DNA from: Pseudeuparius sepicola
Lineage: Eukaryota; Arthropoda; Insecta; Coleoptera; Anthribidae
Direction of reading: 5' to 3'
NCBI GenBank assembly: GCA_963920635.1
Contig: OY987307.1
Location: forward strand, 15,205,735-15,269,734
DNA: 64,000 bases
Shown piece by piece: positions 62,099 through 64,000 of the stretch. Both the position numbers and the translations under genes were made by a program. Numbering within the stretch: the stretch's first letter is position 1; each line of letters starts with the position of its first letter. The notes under the pieces were generated by a model. It made no database searches. It was given only the letters and a program-made list of their open reading frames with translations, and was not told where the DNA came from.

Positions 62099-64000
62099 GC
62101 TAGATACTGGGGAAGTACAGAAACGAAAAAACTCAGGTTCGTACGTGCCGATCGGGGAGATCAAAATTTAAGAAAAATTCTAATTTCCACAATTGATTTT
62201 TCGCCAGCTTGATTTTTTTACCAAAATGGCGTTAGAGGCAAGCTAGATACTGGGGAAGCACAGAAACGAAAAATCTCAAGTGCGTACGTGCCGATCGGGG
62301 GGATCAAAAATTAGGAAAAATTCGAATTTCCACAATTGATTTTTCGCCAGCTTGATTTTTTTACCAAAATGGCGTTAGAGGCAAGCTAGATACTGGGGAA
62401 GCACAGAAACGAAAAATCTCAGGTGCGTACGTGCCGATCGAGGGGATCAAAAATTAGGAAAAATTCTAATTTCCACAATTGATTTTTCGCCAGTTTGATT
62501 TTTTTACCAAAATGGAGTTAGAGGCAAGCTAGACACTGGGGAAGCACAGAAACGAAAAATCTCAGGTGCGTACGTGCCGATCGCGGGGACAAAAAATTAG
62601 GAAAAATTCTAATTTCCACAATTGATTTTTCGCCAGCTTGATTTTTTTACCAAAATGGAGTTAGAGGCAAGCTAGACACTGGGGAAGCACAGAAACGAAA
62701 AAACCCAGGTGCGTACGTGCCGAACGGGGGGATCAAAAATTAAGAAAAATTATAATTTCCACAATTGATTTTTCGCCAGCTTGATTTTTTTACCAAAATA
62801 GCGTTAGAGGCATGCTAGATACTGGGGAAGTACAGAAACGAAAAAACTCAGATGCGTACGTGCCGATCGGGGGGATCAAAAATTAGGAAAAATTCTAATT
62901 TCCACAATTGATTTTTCGCCAGCTTGATTTTTTTACCAAAATGGAGTTAGAGGCAAGCTAGACACTGGGGAAGCACAGAAAGGAAAAATCTCAGGTGCGT
63001 ACGTGCCGATCGAGGGGATCAAAAATTAGGAAAAATTCTAATTTCCACAATTGATTTTTCGCCAGTTTGATTTTTTTACCAAAATGGAGTTAGAGGCAAG
63101 CTAGACACTGGGGAAGCACAGAAACGAAAAAACCCAGGTGCGTACGTGCCGATCGGGGGGATCAAAATTTAAGAAAAATTCTAATTTCCGCAATTGATTT
63201 TTCGCCAGCTTGATTTTTTTACCAAAATTTAGTTAGGGGCAAGCTAGACACTGGGGAAGCACAGAAACGAAAAAAGTCAGGTGCGTACGTGTTGATCGGG
63301 GGGATCAAAATTTAAGAAAAATTCTAATTTCCACAATTGATTTTTCGCCAGCTTGATTTTTTTACCAAAATAGCGCTAGAGGCATGCTAGACACTGGCGA
63401 AGCACAGAAACGAAAACAGTCAGGTGCGTACGTGCCGATCGAGGGGATCAAAAATTAAGAAAAATTCTAATTTCCACAATTGATTTTTCGCCAGCTTGAT
63501 TTTTTTACCAAAATAGCGCTAGAGGCATGCTAGACACTGGCGAAGCACAGAAACGAAAACAGTCAGGTGCGTACGTGCCGATCGAGGGGATCAAAAATTA
63601 AGAAAAATTCTAATTTCCACAATTGATTTTTCGCCAGCTTGATTTTTTTACCAAAATGGAGTTAGAGGCAAGCTAGATACTGGGGAAGCACAGAAACAAA
63701 AAAAGTCAGGTGCGTACGTGCCGATCGGGGGGATCAAAAATTAAGAAAAATTCTAATTTCCACAATTGATTTTTCGCCAGCTTGATTTTTTCACCAAAAT
63801 AGCGCTAGAGGCATGCTAGACACTGGCGAAGCACAGAAACGAAAACAGTCAGGTGCGTACGTGCCGATCGAGGGGATCAAAAATTAAGAAAAATTCTAAT
63901 TTCCACAATTGATTTTTCGCCAGCTTGATTTTTTTACCAAAATGGAGTTAGAGGCAAGCTAGATACTGGGGAAGCACAGAAACGAAAAATCTCAGGTGCG
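62099..64000 (+). repeat. 143-bp minisatellite, array 2 (at least 13.3 units)
   Basis: Same unit and period as array 1, continuing past the window edge. Two unit types can be told apart: type A (GGAGTTAGAGGCAAGCTAGA, ACTGGGGAAG, AATCTCAGG) and type B (TAGCGCTAGAGGCATGCTAG, ACTGGCGAAG, AACAGTCAGG). From about 63386 the order is B-B-A-B-A, hinting at an emerging two-unit repeat. Confidence 0.92.

Noticed and set aside
57154..64000. Regular arrays considered as a CRISPR locus
   Set aside because: Units are contiguous 143-bp repeats without unique spacers, in eukaryotic intron-bearing DNA.

Overview
This window looks like insect nuclear DNA: AT-rich, with GT-AG introns, dense DNA transposons and MITEs, non-LTR retrotransposon tails and frequent GTAGGTACCTAC-type low-complexity sequence. 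The order is not resolved. One interspersed repeat near 18.3 kb resembles a family I know best from Lepidoptera, but that is not decisive. There are no prokaryotic genes and no CRISPR.

The one host gene I can assemble completely is Arpc3 (p21-Arc, the Arp2/3 complex subunit 3) on the + strand. Its four coding exons are 5194-5199, 11693-11872, 32961-33130 and 50541-50721. They join in frame into a 178-residue protein, spread over 45.5 kb by introns of 6.5, 21.1 and 17.4 kb. Those introns are made largely of transposons, many nested, and most of the window is therefore 'inside' this gene.

Layout. 1-4.9 kb, upstream of Arpc3: a THAP-domain remnant, a foldback element, and a 1.83-kb P-like element with inverted ends whose only gene is a THAP DNA-binding protein; it sits about 340 bp before the Arpc3 start codon. 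5.2-11.7 kb (intron 1): a MITE with promoter-like ends, a 0.9-kb palindrome, a CR1/Jockey-type LINE tail, an inverted pair with hammerhead-like motifs, and a hAT element with exact 8-bp target duplication. 11.9-33.0 kb (intron 2): a 2.2-kb hAT element, MITEs, a LINE RNase H fragment, a Tc1/mariner C-terminus, tRNA-like relics and several TA-flanked MITEs ending in CAGGGTG. 33.1-50.5 kb (intron 3): a three-level nest of elements, a 1.06-kb palindrome, a nearly intact Tc1 DD34E element, more CAGGGTG MITEs, a piggyBac-type MITE and an ATT-tailed SINE-like repeat. 50.8-64 kb, downstream: a second SINE-like copy, a decayed P-element/THAP9-type transposase with introns, minisatellites, and a direct duplication (about 1.7 kb aligned, offset 4.66-4.95 kb). 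Each duplicate carries a head-to-head pair of first exons (one THAP, one unidentified) followed by a 143-bp minisatellite.

How it fits together: only Arpc3 looks like a working gene. The recurring theme is P/THAP-type DNA: THAP coding sequence occurs at five places (1.4, 3.4, 51.7, 57.0 and 62.0 kb), one as a TIR-flanked element beside the Arpc3 promoter and one joined to recognisable P-type transposase sequence. Family assignments come from motifs read by eye; no alignment or database search was run.
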